DNA of 64,000 bases from Collinsella sp. (lineage in GTDB: Bacteria; Actinomycetota; Coriobacteriia; Coriobacteriales; Coriobacteriaceae). Both the position numbers and the translations under genes were made by a program. The stretch spans positions 1-64,000 of the forward strand of contig JAUMSH010000011.1 in NCBI GenBank assembly GCA_031292915.1. The letters run 5' to 3'. Below the pieces are notes generated by a model. That model searched no databases and was not told where the DNA came from. It worked only from the letters and a program-made list of their open reading frames with translations. The stretch's first letter is position 1. Every line of letters starts with the position of its first letter. Positions 47,094 through 55,909 of this stretch are shown here, one piece after another.

Positions 47094-49667
47094 GTGTCTG
47101 ATCAACAGCAAGAAAACGAAATAACGACGACGCAAGCCGCTCCCGCTGCACCGGTTGCGTCGGACCAGGTCGCGGCGCCCGTGCAAGCCTCGGCTCCTGA
47201 GACGCCTAAGGCTGCTTCGACGCCTACGCCTTCAGCGGCTGAGAAAGCCGTGCCTGCAACTGGTGAGGAGGCTGCTCCGGCAAAGCCCAAGCGCACGCGC
47301 CGCACGGCCAAGCCTGCCGCAGACGGCGAGGAGGTCACCAAGCCCAAGCGCCGTACCACGCGCACGACGCGCGCCAAGCGCACCGTTGTAGCTGACTCCT
47401 CGGCGCCGATTTCCGATGAGGTCGCGCAGGCACGTGCGTTGGCGCAGATTAGCGAGGCTCAGGTGGTGCGCGCCCGCCGTCGTGCTGCCGAGCGCGAGGC
47501 CGCGGCTCTGACCGAGCTTGCAGCTCCGTCTGTGCCCGAGACGCCTGCCGCCACCGAGACCCCTGTCGCCGACCGACCGACCGAGAAGCCGGCACCGCGC
47601 ACACGCCGTCGCACAGCTGCTAAGGCCGAGCAGGTTGCTGAACAGGCAACCCCCGAGCTCACTGAGGCTTCGGTCCGTTCCGCGGCAGGGGAGGGCACAT
47701 CGCCTGCTGAGCCCGCTGCGCCTGTCGAGGCCAGCGAAGTTCCCGTTGTCGATCCGGCTTTGCGCCCGCACCGTCGCGGTCGCAAGCCCAAGGCCTTCGT
47801 CGAGGCAGAGAAGGCCGCAGCCGCAGCCGCCGCCGCTCGGGATGCTGCGGCGACCGCCGAGCCTGCAACCACTGCCGATGCACCCGTCCAGGATGCTACG
47901 ACTTCCGAGGCCGCTCCCGCCGATGTCGAGCCCGCCGACGTCCGTCCTGGTCGCAGCCATCGTACTGCTGCTAAGCGCACGTCCAAGGCCAAGACTGCCA
48001 AGAAGGGTGCGTCCGAGGATTCCGCCGAGACGACCGCCGATGCATCGACTGATGCCGCCGAGCCCCAAGACGTCGAACAGTCTGCGTCCGAGAAGCCCAA
48101 GCGCGGTCGTAAGAAGTCCGCTAAGGCCAAGGCGTCCGAGCAGCAGGCTGATGTCGAAGCACAGGTCGATTCCGGCGCCGAGGCCAATGGCGCCGCTGCG
48201 GCCAATGCCGACGCCGCCGCAACCGATGGCGCCGCGCCCGCCGAGGCCGAAGACGGCGCTCGCCCCAACCGTCGCCAGCACAAGCGCAACGACGAGCGCA
48301 ACGAGCGCAAGGACGAGCGCAACAACGACCGCCGCAACCGCCAGCGCGATCGCAAGCAGCGCAACAAGGAGCGTAACACCGCTCCCACCGAGCCCACGCT
48401 TTCGCGCGAGGAGCTCGCGGCCATGAAGGTCGCCGAGTTGCGCGAGAAGGCCAAGGAGTTCGAGATCGAGACGACCGGCAAGAAGAAAGCCGAGCTCGTC
48501 GAGGAGATCTACGTCACCGCCGCGAAGGCCGAGGGCTTCCGCGACATCAAGGGCATCCTGCAGATTCGTCCGGACAGCTCCGGTATCATCCATGCCCATG
48601 GCTACATGAAGTCCAACGACGACGCCTTCGTGCCCGCCTACCTCATCCGCTCCGCGCGCCTGCGCACGGGCGACGTCATCGAGGGCTCGCTGCGTCCTTC
48701 GCGCGGCGGCGACAAGCGCGCCGGCCTCGCCAAAATCACGACCGTCAACGGTCTGGACCCCGAGCAGATTCGCAACCGTCCCAAGTTCGGCGACCTCACC
48801 CCGGTCTATCCCAACGAGCCGCTGCGCATGGAGCACGGCAAGGACTCCATTACCGGTCGCGCCATCGACATCGTGTCACCGATCGGCAAGGGTCAGCGTG
48901 GCCTGATCGTGTCCCCGCCCAAGGCCGGCAAGACCACGATCCTCAAGAAGATCTGCCAGTCTATCTCGATTAACAACCCCGAGGTGCACCTCATCTGCCT
49001 GCTCGTCGACGAGCGCCCCGAAGAGGTCACCGATATGCAGCGTTCCATCAAGGGCGAGGTTGTGGCGTCGACCTTCGATATGCCCGCCGACAACCACACT
49101 CGCGTGGCAGAGCTCGTCATCGAGCGCGCCAAGCGCATCGTGGAGCTGGGCGGCGATGTTGTGGTGGTGCTCGACTCCATCACGCGTCTTGCCCGCGCCT
49201 ACAACTTGGCGGCGCCCGCCTCGGGCCGCATCCTTTCGGGCGGCGTCGATTCGGCGGCGCTGTATCCGCCCAAGCGCTTCCTGGGCGCAGCCCGTAATAT
49301 CGAGAACGGTGGCTCGCTCACCATCCTGGCCTCTGCCCTCATCGACACCGGTTCCAAGATGGACGAGGTCATCTTCGAGGAGTTCAAGGGCACCGGCAAC
49401 ATGGAGCTTAAGCTCGACCGCGACCTGGCCGACCGTCGCATCTTCCCGGCTATCGACCCCGTTGCCTCCGGTACGCGTAATGAGGACCTGTTGGTCGACG
49501 AGCAGATGCGTCCGTTTGTTTTTGGCCTGCGTCGCATTCTTGCCGGCATGAACAACACCGAGCGCGCAGCCGCATCGTTTATCAAGGGTCTTAAGGGCAC
49601 CAACACCAATCAAGAGTTCCTGGTGCGTTCGGCCAAAAAGCACAGCGACTACGAGCAGACGTTCTAG
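47094..49667 (+). CDS. rho: Transcription termination factor Rho with long N-terminal extension
   Basis: 857 aa, about twice E. coli Rho. Residues 1-435 or so are low-complexity (Ala, Pro, Glu, Lys, Arg), including an RNDER/KDERNN-type basic stretch near 395-425. Then the Rho N-terminal domain (LAAMKVAELREKAKEFEIE), the cold-shock-like RNA-binding domain (GILQIRPDSSGIIHAHGYM) and the RecA-type ATPase with P-loop SPPKAGKTTILKK (near 607-618) and VVLDSITRLARAYN. Hexameric RNA helicase that ends transcription. Extended Rho proteins occur in Actinobacteria. GTG start with only a weak ribosome site. Confidence 0.95.
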   Translation: MSDQQQENEITTTQAAPAAPVASDQVAAPVQASAPETPKAASTPTPSAAEKAVPATGEEAAPAKPKRTRRTAKPAADGEEVTKPKRRTTRTTRAKRTVVADSSAPISDEVAQARALAQISEAQVVRARRRAAEREAAALTELAAPSVPETPAATETPVADRPTEKPAPRTRRRTAAKAEQVAEQATPELTEASVRSAAGEGTSPAEPAAPVEASEVPVVDPALRPHRRGRKPKAFVEAEKAAAAAAAARDAAATAEPATTADAPVQDATTSEAAPADVEPADVRPGRSHRTAAKRTSKAKTAKKGASEDSAETTADASTDAAEPQDVEQSASEKPKRGRKKSAKAKASEQQADVEAQVDSGAEANGAAAANADAAATDGAAPAEAEDGARPNRRQHKRNDERNERKDERNNDRRNRQRDRKQRNKERNTAPTEPTLSREELAAMKVAELREKAKEFEIETTGKKKAELVEEIYVTAAKAEGFRDIKGILQIRPDSSGIIHAHGYMKSNDDAFVPAYLIRSARLRTGDVIEGSLRPSRGGDKRAGLAKITTVNGLDPEQIRNRPKFGDLTPVYPNEPLRMEHGKDSITGRAIDIVSPIGKGQRGLIVSPPKAGKTTILKKICQSISINNPEVHLICLLVDERPEEVTDMQRSIKGEVVASTFDMPADNHTRVAELVIERAKRIVELGGDVVVVLDSITRLARAYNLAAPASGRILSGGVDSAALYPPKRFLGAARNIENGGSLTILASALIDTGSKMDEVIFEEFKGTGNMELKLDRDLADRRIFPAIDPVASGTRNEDLLVDEQMRPFVFGLRRILAGMNNTERAAASFIKGLKGTNTNQEFLVRSAKKHSDYEQTF

Positions 49668-49980
49668 GTTGTCATCCACGCGCAGCGATAGTCATCAATT
49701 CGATAAAGGGTCGGGGCTTTGAGCCTCGGCCCTTTTTCATATCGTCGCTCCGCGCTTATTTTTAACCATAAGACCGACGAGCAGCAGGTTTCCCGTTTCA
49801 ATCCGACATCGTCGCTTGCAATCGACAGGGCGGTTTCGCATAATAGCTTTTAAGCTTCGCGACGGAAAACGCAGATGAAACGAACCATATACCGTTGCTT
49901 TGGGGCATAGCCCCGCTTCATCTTCTCTCGCGCAGCCAACTGAATGATGCGATTTGGGTGCTGGAAGATGGGGAGAGCTC
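49668..49980. other. rho downstream gap
   Basis: 313 bp. After the rho terminator (49705-49735) I see nothing definite: no convincing ORF or RNA fold. Confidence 0.4.
49705..49735 (+). terminator. rho terminator
   Basis: AAAGGGTCGGGGCT (49705-49718) pairs with AGCCTCGGCCCTTT (49722-49735) with two G-U pairs, then TT. Confidence 0.82.
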
Positions 49981-51381
49981 ATGGCTTCTTCTGATGCAAC
50001 ACAACGAGCAGTCCTTGCCGGACTTTCGTGCGGGATCGGCCTTGCCGCTCCCGTGGTTATGTATGCCGCGACGCTGCCGTTTTCGTCGGTGAACGAGACG
50101 GTCGCGGCGGGTGCGGTTCCCTTCGCCGTGGGCGCGGTGGCGGGCGTGGGCATCTATGCCGCCTCGCTGGGTATCTCCGAGTATCGTGCGCAGCGTGAAG
50201 AGCGTCTGTTCCAGCCCGGTGCCATGGGCGGTGCCGCCAATCTCAATCAGCATCAAAGCGAGTTCAAGACCGCCTCGATTTCAGCTCAGCAGCAGGATGC
50301 GACTCCTTACGCTGCGGCTTCTGATTCTCAGGCTCAGGCGGAGCAGTCTACCTCGGCATTCCTTTCCGGCCTGACTGGTGCGTTCCAGCGCCGTCATGCC
50401 GATGATGGCGTCCCTACCATCGCGCGAGCCGCAGATGCTATGGACGAGGACGAGGCTTGGTCCATGATCGACAGTATGCTCGACGACGATTCGCCGGTGA
50501 GCTGCGACCCTGCACACTCGCGCGACGTCTATCAAGTCGCCATCGACGAGCTCACCAACGGCGGGCAGACCGGCTCCTTCAATCGCGACGACATCGCCGC
50601 CGCGGCACGCGCTGTGTCTGGTTCCCAGGCCGCCCCTGCGGGCAGCACGGCAGCTTTCGTGGCACTCGTTGCCAACGCGGCAGCCAATAACGCCTACAAC
50701 GCTACCTCGGCGGACGCGAACGCTTCTGCCGACAATTCGTACGTTGATGAAGCCATGACTGCGGACGAGGAGGCCGTTGCCGCCCGCCGTGCCGCCGAAA
50801 GCTCGCTTTGGGGCGCTCCTGCCCAGCAGCAGGCGGCTGAGGCTGCGCCGTACAATGCAAACCTCGCCAGCATGCCTATCATCTCCGGTGCCGTGGACAT
50901 CGATCTCGATGACCTCGATGAGCCTGCAGCCATCACCGCATCGATTGATGCCCAAGATCGCATCGACACCGGCGACCTTCCGGATGCCTCACTCGAGGTT
51001 GATGTCCCCATGGCCGATTACTCGGGCCACGAGGACATGTGGGCCGCCGCCACCGCGATTCTGGATGAGATTGACGAGCCTGCTCCTGTTGCAGCCCCCG
51101 CTCCCGTCGCTGCCCCTCAGCCTGCTGCCCCCGCCTATGTCGGCCGTCACAGTGCTGTATTCCCCGAGGATACCGCCCGTATCTCACGCGAGAGCATCGA
51201 GCGGGCCGAGGCTATTGCCGCCGGCATTATGGAAAACCGTCGTCACGAGCGCGTCAATCAGATCCTCGAGGAAGAGATCGAGCGCCTGCAGTCCTCAACA
51301 GCCAAGCGTACGGGCCGTGCTTATCTGAGCGTTATCGAGGGCGGTACCGCCAGCTTCGCGCCGCTCCGCGCGGAGGCATAA
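49981..51381 (+). CDS. Membrane-anchored Ala-rich protein, unknown
   Basis: 466 aa. Two hydrophobic helices at the N terminus (about 10-30 and 38-62), then a long acidic, Ala/Ser-rich soluble region with no recognised fold, ending in a charged helix (HERVNQILEEEIERLQ). GGGAG before the ATG at 49981. It lies directly upstream of the VanZ gene (7-nt gap). Function unknown. Confidence 0.65.
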   Translation: MASSDATQRAVLAGLSCGIGLAAPVVMYAATLPFSSVNETVAAGAVPFAVGAVAGVGIYAASLGISEYRAQREERLFQPGAMGGAANLNQHQSEFKTASISAQQQDATPYAAASDSQAQAEQSTSAFLSGLTGAFQRRHADDGVPTIARAADAMDEDEAWSMIDSMLDDDSPVSCDPAHSRDVYQVAIDELTNGGQTGSFNRDDIAAAARAVSGSQAAPAGSTAAFVALVANAAANNAYNATSADANASADNSYVDEAMTADEEAVAARRAAESSLWGAPAQQQAAEAAPYNANLASMPIISGAVDIDLDDLDEPAAITASIDAQDRIDTGDLPDASLEVDVPMADYSGHEDMWAAATAILDEIDEPAPVAAPAPVAAPQPAAPAYVGRHSAVFPEDTARISRESIERAEAIAAGIMENRRHERVNQILEEEIERLQSSTAKRTGRAYLSVIEGGTASFAPLRAEA

Positions 51382-51388
51382 CTTCTGC

Positions 51389-51838
51389 ATGGTTAAGATC
51401 AATCGAAAATGGGCGGTTGTAACCTGCCTGATGGCGCTCTTGATCTGGGGCAATTCGCTGGTTCCCGGCTCGGGGTCGGGCTCGCTGAGCCTAACGGTCA
51501 TGGAAGCTATCCGCGGTTTCCTGCACAGCGTGGGACTTCCATATGAATGGGTGACCAACTTTGTTGTTCGCAAGTGCGCGCATTTTACCGAGTATATGGT
51601 GCTCGGCATCTTGGCAACGCACGCCTTTGATTTTGAGGGCCGGCGCACCTTTGACGTGCTGCTGCCCACGGCGGTGTTCCTGCTGCTGATTCCTTCGATC
51701 GACGAGACGATTCAGCTCTTTGTGCCGGGACGCGCCGGCATGATCACCGATGTGATGATCGACTGCTGTGGAGCGGCAACGGGCGTTGTGCTCCGATATC
51801 TACTACGATCGCTCATATGTGCCAAAAAGGCCGCCTAG
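51389..51838 (+). CDS. VanZ family membrane protein
   Basis: 149 aa. Four hydrophobic segments with the VanZ signature VVRKCAHFTEYMVLG and PSIDETIQLFVPGRAGMITD. VanZ gives low-level teicoplanin resistance in enterococci; the general role of chromosomal homologues is unclear. Its stop lies inside the left arm of the terminator. Confidence 0.85.
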   Translation: MVKINRKWAVVTCLMALLIWGNSLVPGSGSGSLSLTVMEAIRGFLHSVGLPYEWVTNFVVRKCAHFTEYMVLGILATHAFDFEGRRTFDVLLPTAVFLLLIPSIDETIQLFVPGRAGMITDVMIDCCGAATGVVLRYLLRSLICAKKAA

Positions 51839-51867
51839 GACGTATGCTTGGTCCTAGGCGGCCTTTT
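51825..51867. terminator. vanZ terminator
   Basis: AAAAGGCCGCCTAGGA (51825-51840) pairs perfectly with TCCTAGGCGGCCTTTT (51852-51867). Confidence 0.9.
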
Positions 51868-51950
51868 TTATTTGAGGCTTATATGAGACGTGGTGGCGTC
51901 GTTCCGTAGGTCGGATTTGCCGAGCGCGCCACGCCCTGTGGGTGCGTCTG

Positions 51951-52841
51951 CTACTGAAGCGCCTGTGCGCCCAGGGCCAGGCAGCCCATGATGCCCTGCA
52001 TGCCCTCGAGGCTGTTGTTGACGATGTAGTTATCGATGTCGTTGACCTCGGGCGTGACGATATAGCCGTTGAGCATCTCGGCGCACTTTTTGCGCGCGAG
52101 CGGCACGATGGGGGTGTGGTCGGCCACGCCGCCGCCGATGATGATCTTTTGCGGCGCGTAGCACAGCGTGTAGGTCATGAGCGCCTGTGCCAGATAGCCT
52201 GCGAGCAGGTCCATGGCCTCCGGGTCATCGGCCATGTCTCCGGCGCTCTTGCCATCCCAGCGCTTTTTAACGCCGGGGCCGGCGATGAGGCCCTCGAGGC
52301 AGTTGTCGTGGAAGGGGCAGGCGCTATGCTCACCGATGGTGTCGCGCGGGTCGCGCGTGACCAGGATGTGGCCGGCCTCGGGATGCATCATGCCGTGCAC
52401 GAGCTTACCGCCCGAGAGCACGCCGGCGCCCACGCCGGTGCCGATGGTCAGATACACAACGTCAGTGAGGCCCTGGGCGCAACCAAAGGTGACCTCGCCC
52501 AGGCAGGCGACGTTGACGTCGGTGTCGTAGCCACAGGGGATATTGAGCTCGTTTTGGATGGTGCCCAGCAGATCAAAGTAGCGCCATGCCGTTTTGGGCG
52601 TCTCCAGGATCTTGCCGTATTGGGGCGAAGCGGGGTTGACTGCGGTGGGGCCAAAGGCGCCGATGCCCAGTGCGGCGATGTCCTTGTCGGCAAACCATGC
52701 ATTGACGGCCTCAACGGTCTCCTGCGGGGTCGTGGTCGCGATCTGCTCACGCTCCAGGACCGTACCGTCTGCATAGCCCGTGGCGCAGACCATCTTGGTG
52801 CCGCCGGCCTCGAGCGCTCCGATAAGCTGCTGTTCTGCCAT
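51951..52841 (-). CDS. ROK family fructokinase
   Basis: 296 aa. ATP-binding ALEAGGTKMVCA at the N terminus, IGIGAFGP, TIGTGVGAGVL and the ROK zinc motif with HILV followed by C-x-F-H-x-N-C. The overall pattern matches the ScrK/GmuE fructokinase branch (GYDTDVNVACLGE) rather than glucokinase. Phosphorylates fructose (possibly also mannose) at C6. Ribosome site AGAGAGGAAT. Confidence 0.85.
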   Translation of the reverse strand: MAEQQLIGALEAGGTKMVCATGYADGTVLEREQIATTTPQETVEAVNAWFADKDIAALGIGAFGPTAVNPASPQYGKILETPKTAWRYFDLLGTIQNELNIPCGYDTDVNVACLGEVTFGCAQGLTDVVYLTIGTGVGAGVLSGGKLVHGMMHPEAGHILVTRDPRDTIGEHSACPFHDNCLEGLIAGPGVKKRWDGKSAGDMADDPEAMDLLAGYLAQALMTYTLCYAPQKIIIGGGVADHTPIVPLARKKCAEMLNGYIVTPEVNDIDNYIVNNSLEGMQGIMGCLALGAQALQ

Positions 52842-52917
52842 AGTATTCCTCTCTCTGGGACGAGTTGCTCCGTGACTAAAGTATAGGGCTCTAAACCATT
52901 TAAGAAAGCGCTATAAA

Positions 52918-52956
52918 AAGAAGCCTCGCAACGTGGCGGGCGGTGCGGGGCTTCTT
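52918..52956 (-). terminator. Terminator of the aminotransferase gene
   Basis: AAGAAGCCTCGCA (52918-52930) and TGCGGGGCTTCTT (52944-52956) pair with one G-U; T-rich on the minus strand. Confidence 0.75.
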
Positions 52957-52982
52957 TGGTTGCTTTTGTTGCCGGGCCGTCC

Positions 52983-54164
52983 TTACCCGCGCGGCTTGAT
53001 TTTATCACGTAGCGACTTGAGGTTCTCCAGTGCCGCGTTAAGCGTCTCGTCCCGCTTGGCAAAGTGGAAACGAATCAGATGCTTGACGGGCTCGCGGAAG
53101 AAGCTCGAGCCGGGCACGGCGCCCACGCCCACCTTGGATGCGAGGTCCTCGCAGAATTCGAGGTCGCTGTCATAGCCAAACTCAGAGATGTCCATCATGA
53201 CGTAGTAGGCGCCCTGTGGCACGTTATGCTCAAGACCGATGCTATCGAGCCCCTGACAGAACAGGTCGCGTTTGGCGGTATAGAGGTTAAGGACCTCATC
53301 GTAATAGCTGTCGTCGAAGTTGAGGGCGGTGACAACGGCTTCCTGCAGGGGAGCGGCGGCACCCACGGTGAGAAAGTCGTGGACCTTCTTGATGCGCTCG
53401 GTGATCTGGGCCGGGGCGATGGTGTAGCCCAGACGCCAGCCGGTGATGGAGTACGTCTTAGACAGCGAGCTGCAGCTGATGGTTCGCTCGAACATGCCGG
53501 GCAGCGTGGCCATATAGACGTGCTCATGGGGCGCGTAGACGATGTGCTCGTAGACTTCGTCGGTGATGCAGTACGCGTCGTACTTTTTGCACAGGTCGGC
53601 GATAAAGGTGAGCTCCTCGCGCGTAAAGACCTTGCCGCAGGGGTTGGAAGGATTGCACAGGACGATGGCCTTGGGGTCGTTGTCTCGGAAGGCCGCCTCG
53701 AGTACCTCACGATCAAAGTCGAATGTGGGCGGGTTGAGCGGCACATAGATAGGCTCGGCACCCGAGAGAATGGTGTCAGCGCCGTAGTTCTCGTAGAACG
53801 GCGAGAAGATGACGACCTTGTCTCCGGGGTTTGTGACCGTCATCATGGCGGCCATCATGGCCTCGGTGGAGCCGCAGGTGACTACGATATTCTCGTTGGG
53901 GTTCACCGGCATGCCCATAAAGTGCTCCTGTTTGGCGGCGAGCGCCTCGCGCATGGCCTGGGAGCCCCAGGTGATGGAGTACTGGTGATAGAGCGGCTTG
54001 GGGTCGCTGGCGATGGCGCTGAGGCTATCGAGCAGCTGCGCTGGGGGATCGAAGTCAGGGAAGCCCTGCGAGAGATTGACAGCGCCATACTTATTGGAGA
54101 TGCGTGTCATGCGGCGGATGACCGAATCGGTAAATCTTGCCGTGCGGTTGGAGAGTTCTTTCAT
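52983..54164 (-). CDS. Class I PLP-dependent aminotransferase
   Basis: 393 aa, fold type I. NLSQGFPDFDPP at the start, CGSTEAMMAAM (PLP phosphate), CNPSNPCGKVF, DEVYEHIVY, and the PLP lysine in CSSLSKTYSITGWRLGY; ends with an arginine motif (LIRFHFAKRDE). Resembles methionine/kynurenine/aromatic aminotransferases (YbdL-like); exact substrate not decidable here. GAAAGG before the ATG. Confidence 0.88.
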   Translation of the reverse strand: MKELSNRTARFTDSVIRRMTRISNKYGAVNLSQGFPDFDPPAQLLDSLSAIASDPKPLYHQYSITWGSQAMREALAAKQEHFMGMPVNPNENIVVTCGSTEAMMAAMMTVTNPGDKVVIFSPFYENYGADTILSGAEPIYVPLNPPTFDFDREVLEAAFRDNDPKAIVLCNPSNPCGKVFTREELTFIADLCKKYDAYCITDEVYEHIVYAPHEHVYMATLPGMFERTISCSSLSKTYSITGWRLGYTIAPAQITERIKKVHDFLTVGAAAPLQEAVVTALNFDDSYYDEVLNLYTAKRDLFCQGLDSIGLEHNVPQGAYYVMMDISEFGYDSDLEFCEDLASKVGVGAVPGSSFFREPVKHLIRFHFAKRDETLNAALENLKSLRDKIKPRG

Positions 54165-54329
54165 GACGGTCCTTTCGAGGATTTGCAGTGGGGCAAGTTT
54201 ACTCCCATGAAACCGGTGGGATTTGCTCGAAATGGTCTCGAAAAACTCTTTTCAAAATTCTTGAAAATTGGGGCTTGCATCGCGTGGCGTTCCTTGCAAT
54301 AATAGTCGAGCGCGAAGCGCACAGGACAC

Positions 54330-54407
54330 GGTGGGTGTAGCTCAGTTGGCTAGAGCGACGGGTTGTGGTCCCGTAGGTCGAGGGTTCGAGTCCCTTTACC
54401 CACCCCA
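54330..54407 (+). tRNA. tRNA-His (anticodon GTG)
   Basis: Acceptor GTGGGTG/TACCCAC with an extra encoded G at -1 (54330) opposite C73, the histidine identity pair; anticodon loop TTGTGGT; T loop TTCGAGT; encoded CCA. Confidence 0.95.
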
Positions 54408-54429
54408 GTTCTTGCTTCGTGTTGATATC

Positions 54430-54505
54430 GGGTCGTTAGCTCAGTTGGTAGAGCAGGGGACTCTTAATCCCAAGGTCCAGGGTTCGAACCCCTGACGGCC
54501 CACCA
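54430..54505 (+). tRNA. tRNA-Lys (anticodon CTT), copy 1
   Basis: Acceptor GGGTCGT/ACGGCCC, anticodon loop CTCTTAA giving CTT, T loop TTCGAAC, encoded CCA. 22 bp after tRNA-His, so probably co-transcribed. Confidence 0.95.
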
Positions 54506-54548
54506 CACGATATCTCCTCTAAAGTCCGCCACAACGGACTTTAGCTTT

Positions 54549-54624
54549 GGGTCGTTAGCTCAGTTGGTAGAGCAGGGGACTCTTAATCCCAAGGTCCAGG
54601 GTTCGACCCCCTGACGGCCCACCA
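54549..54624 (+). tRNA. tRNA-Lys (anticodon CTT), copy 2
   Basis: Identical to copy 1 except A->C at position 59 in the T loop (TTCGACC). The universally conserved A58 is kept, so it should be functional. Confidence 0.93.
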
Positions 54625-54634
54625 AAGCAAGTTA

Positions 54635-54666
54635 AGACGGTCAACTTCGGTTGGCCGTCTTTTTTT
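54635..54666 (+). terminator. tRNA operon terminator
   Basis: AGACGGTCAAC (54635-54645) with GTTGGCCGTCT (54650-54660), TTCG loop, then six T. Confidence 0.88.
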
Positions 54667-54813
54667 GTTGACCTTTCATGGGGTCGAACCCGAAAGGGCG
54701 CGGAGCTGAGGAAATGCGTAAGCATTTACCAGCGCAGCGCGCAAGGCGCCTTGGCGCCGCAGCGGCCGCCTGCGCAGCAGGCTGACCCCCTGACGGCCCA
54801 CCCAAAGATCATT

Positions 54814-54844
54814 AAAGCGACTGGCTCAGGCTGGTCGCTTTTTT
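54814..54844 (+). terminator. Second-unit terminator
   Basis: AAAGCGAC and GTCGCTTT (54814-54821, 54834-54841) then TTT. Equivalent in position to the tRNA operon terminator of unit 1. Confidence 0.65.
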
Positions 54845-54887
54845 GTTGACCTCGCATGGGGTCGAACCCGAAAGGGCACAGCCGCTT

Positions 54888-55748
54888 TCACAGATCGAGC
54901 CTACCCTGGGGATCGGTAAAACCGTCAGTACCCTCCTTGAGTTTCTTCTCGTCTGTCTTCACGCGACGCTCGAGCTTTTTTGTATCCTCGGCAGGCGGTA
55001 GGTTCTCGGGGACAATTCCGCGGTCGATGAGGCTGCCACGCACGCTTGTGTTGTTCTCGACGTGCTCTTGCTTGATCTGGTCCAGGCCGTACAGGTCGTG
55101 TTCCTCGGCGTTGAAGGCCGTCATCGAGTTCGTAAGGTCCTTTGCTTTGATGAGGACATCGGCTAACCTGTCCGCCAATGCCGCGCTCTTGGGTACGCCG
55201 AGCTGCTGCTTCATTTCCGCCGTGCTTCTGCCGCCGAATAACGCCTCATCGCCCTTCGACTTGATGATTGCGAATCCTTTGGAGTCCACGCCGCGTTTGA
55301 ACGCAATACCCGAGAGCTGTTTCTCTGAATCGGATAGCGAGTGACGCGCCTGCAAGCGCTGAATCTCTGCGAAGCGCTGCTCTATGAGCTCTTGGCGGCG
55401 CGTCTGCACGGCAAAGTATGCCTGGGCGAGCGCGATCTCTGGCTTGTTTGAATCTCCGTTCTGCGCGATTAAATAGCATGCATAGCGCGTAAGTTTGTAG
55501 TCTTTAACCGCGCGAGCGGCGACACCGGCAGTTACCATTTTCGTGGTGTCACGAAAATGGGAATCAACTGGAGTTTTGTTTGTTTCGCATGAGACTTTTG
55601 CCCTCTTAACAACTTCGGCGAAGTTCTCCCATCGAGTGTACCCCATGGGTTCCATTAAATCGCGTGCGAGCCAATACTCAACGCCGTCTTCCACATTGGC
55701 GTAGCTATCAAGTTTGATACGCCACTTCTCGATATCTCTACTGTCCAT
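54888..55748 (-). CDS. dinD: DinD-family DNA damage-inducible protein
   Basis: 286 aa. The N-terminal BRO-N/KilA-like half carries the DinD pattern: YWLARDLMEPMGYTRWENF, FRDTTKMVTAG, DYKLTRYACYLIAQNGD, LAQAYFAVQTRRQEL. In E. coli DinD is SOS-induced and inhibits RecA filaments; the role elsewhere is less clear. It lies next to the tRNA-Lys duplication, which suggests horizontal entry. GAGGAGGAG precedes the ATG. I did not find a clear LexA box. Confidence 0.88.
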   Translation of the reverse strand: MDSRDIEKWRIKLDSYANVEDGVEYWLARDLMEPMGYTRWENFAEVVKRAKVSCETNKTPVDSHFRDTTKMVTAGVAARAVKDYKLTRYACYLIAQNGDSNKPEIALAQAYFAVQTRRQELIEQRFAEIQRLQARHSLSDSEKQLSGIAFKRGVDSKGFAIIKSKGDEALFGGRSTAEMKQQLGVPKSAALADRLADVLIKAKDLTNSMTAFNAEEHDLYGLDQIKQEHVENNTSVRGSLIDRGIVPENLPPAEDTKKLERRVKTDEKKLKEGTDGFTDPQGRLDL

Positions 55749-55909
55749 ATCTCCTCCTCGCTGGTCTATTTTCTATGCGGGCTTTGCCCGCTCTGTATTC
55801 AGAATAAGGATACGCTGTCGTGCGGACACGAATGGGCCCCGTGCTGCTTCGAGCTCACGGGGCCCATGGATATCGATTGGTTGTGTTCTGCTTTAGATAG
55901 GTGTCCGGT

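Larger units (their letters stand above)
54605..54877 (+). repeat. Tandem duplication containing the 3' end of tRNA-Lys
   Basis: The last 19 nt before CA of tRNA-Lys 2 (54605-54623) recur exactly at 54784-54802, and a 23-nt block starting CATGGGGTCGAACCC recurs at 54677-54699 and 54855-54877, both at an offset of 178-179 bp. Each unit has its own hairpin plus T tract. It looks like a decayed attachment-site or tRNA duplication. Confidence 0.75.

Noticed and set aside
49737..50153. 138-aa minus-strand frame
   Set aside because: No ribosome site or domain; overlaps the start of the supported membrane-protein gene.
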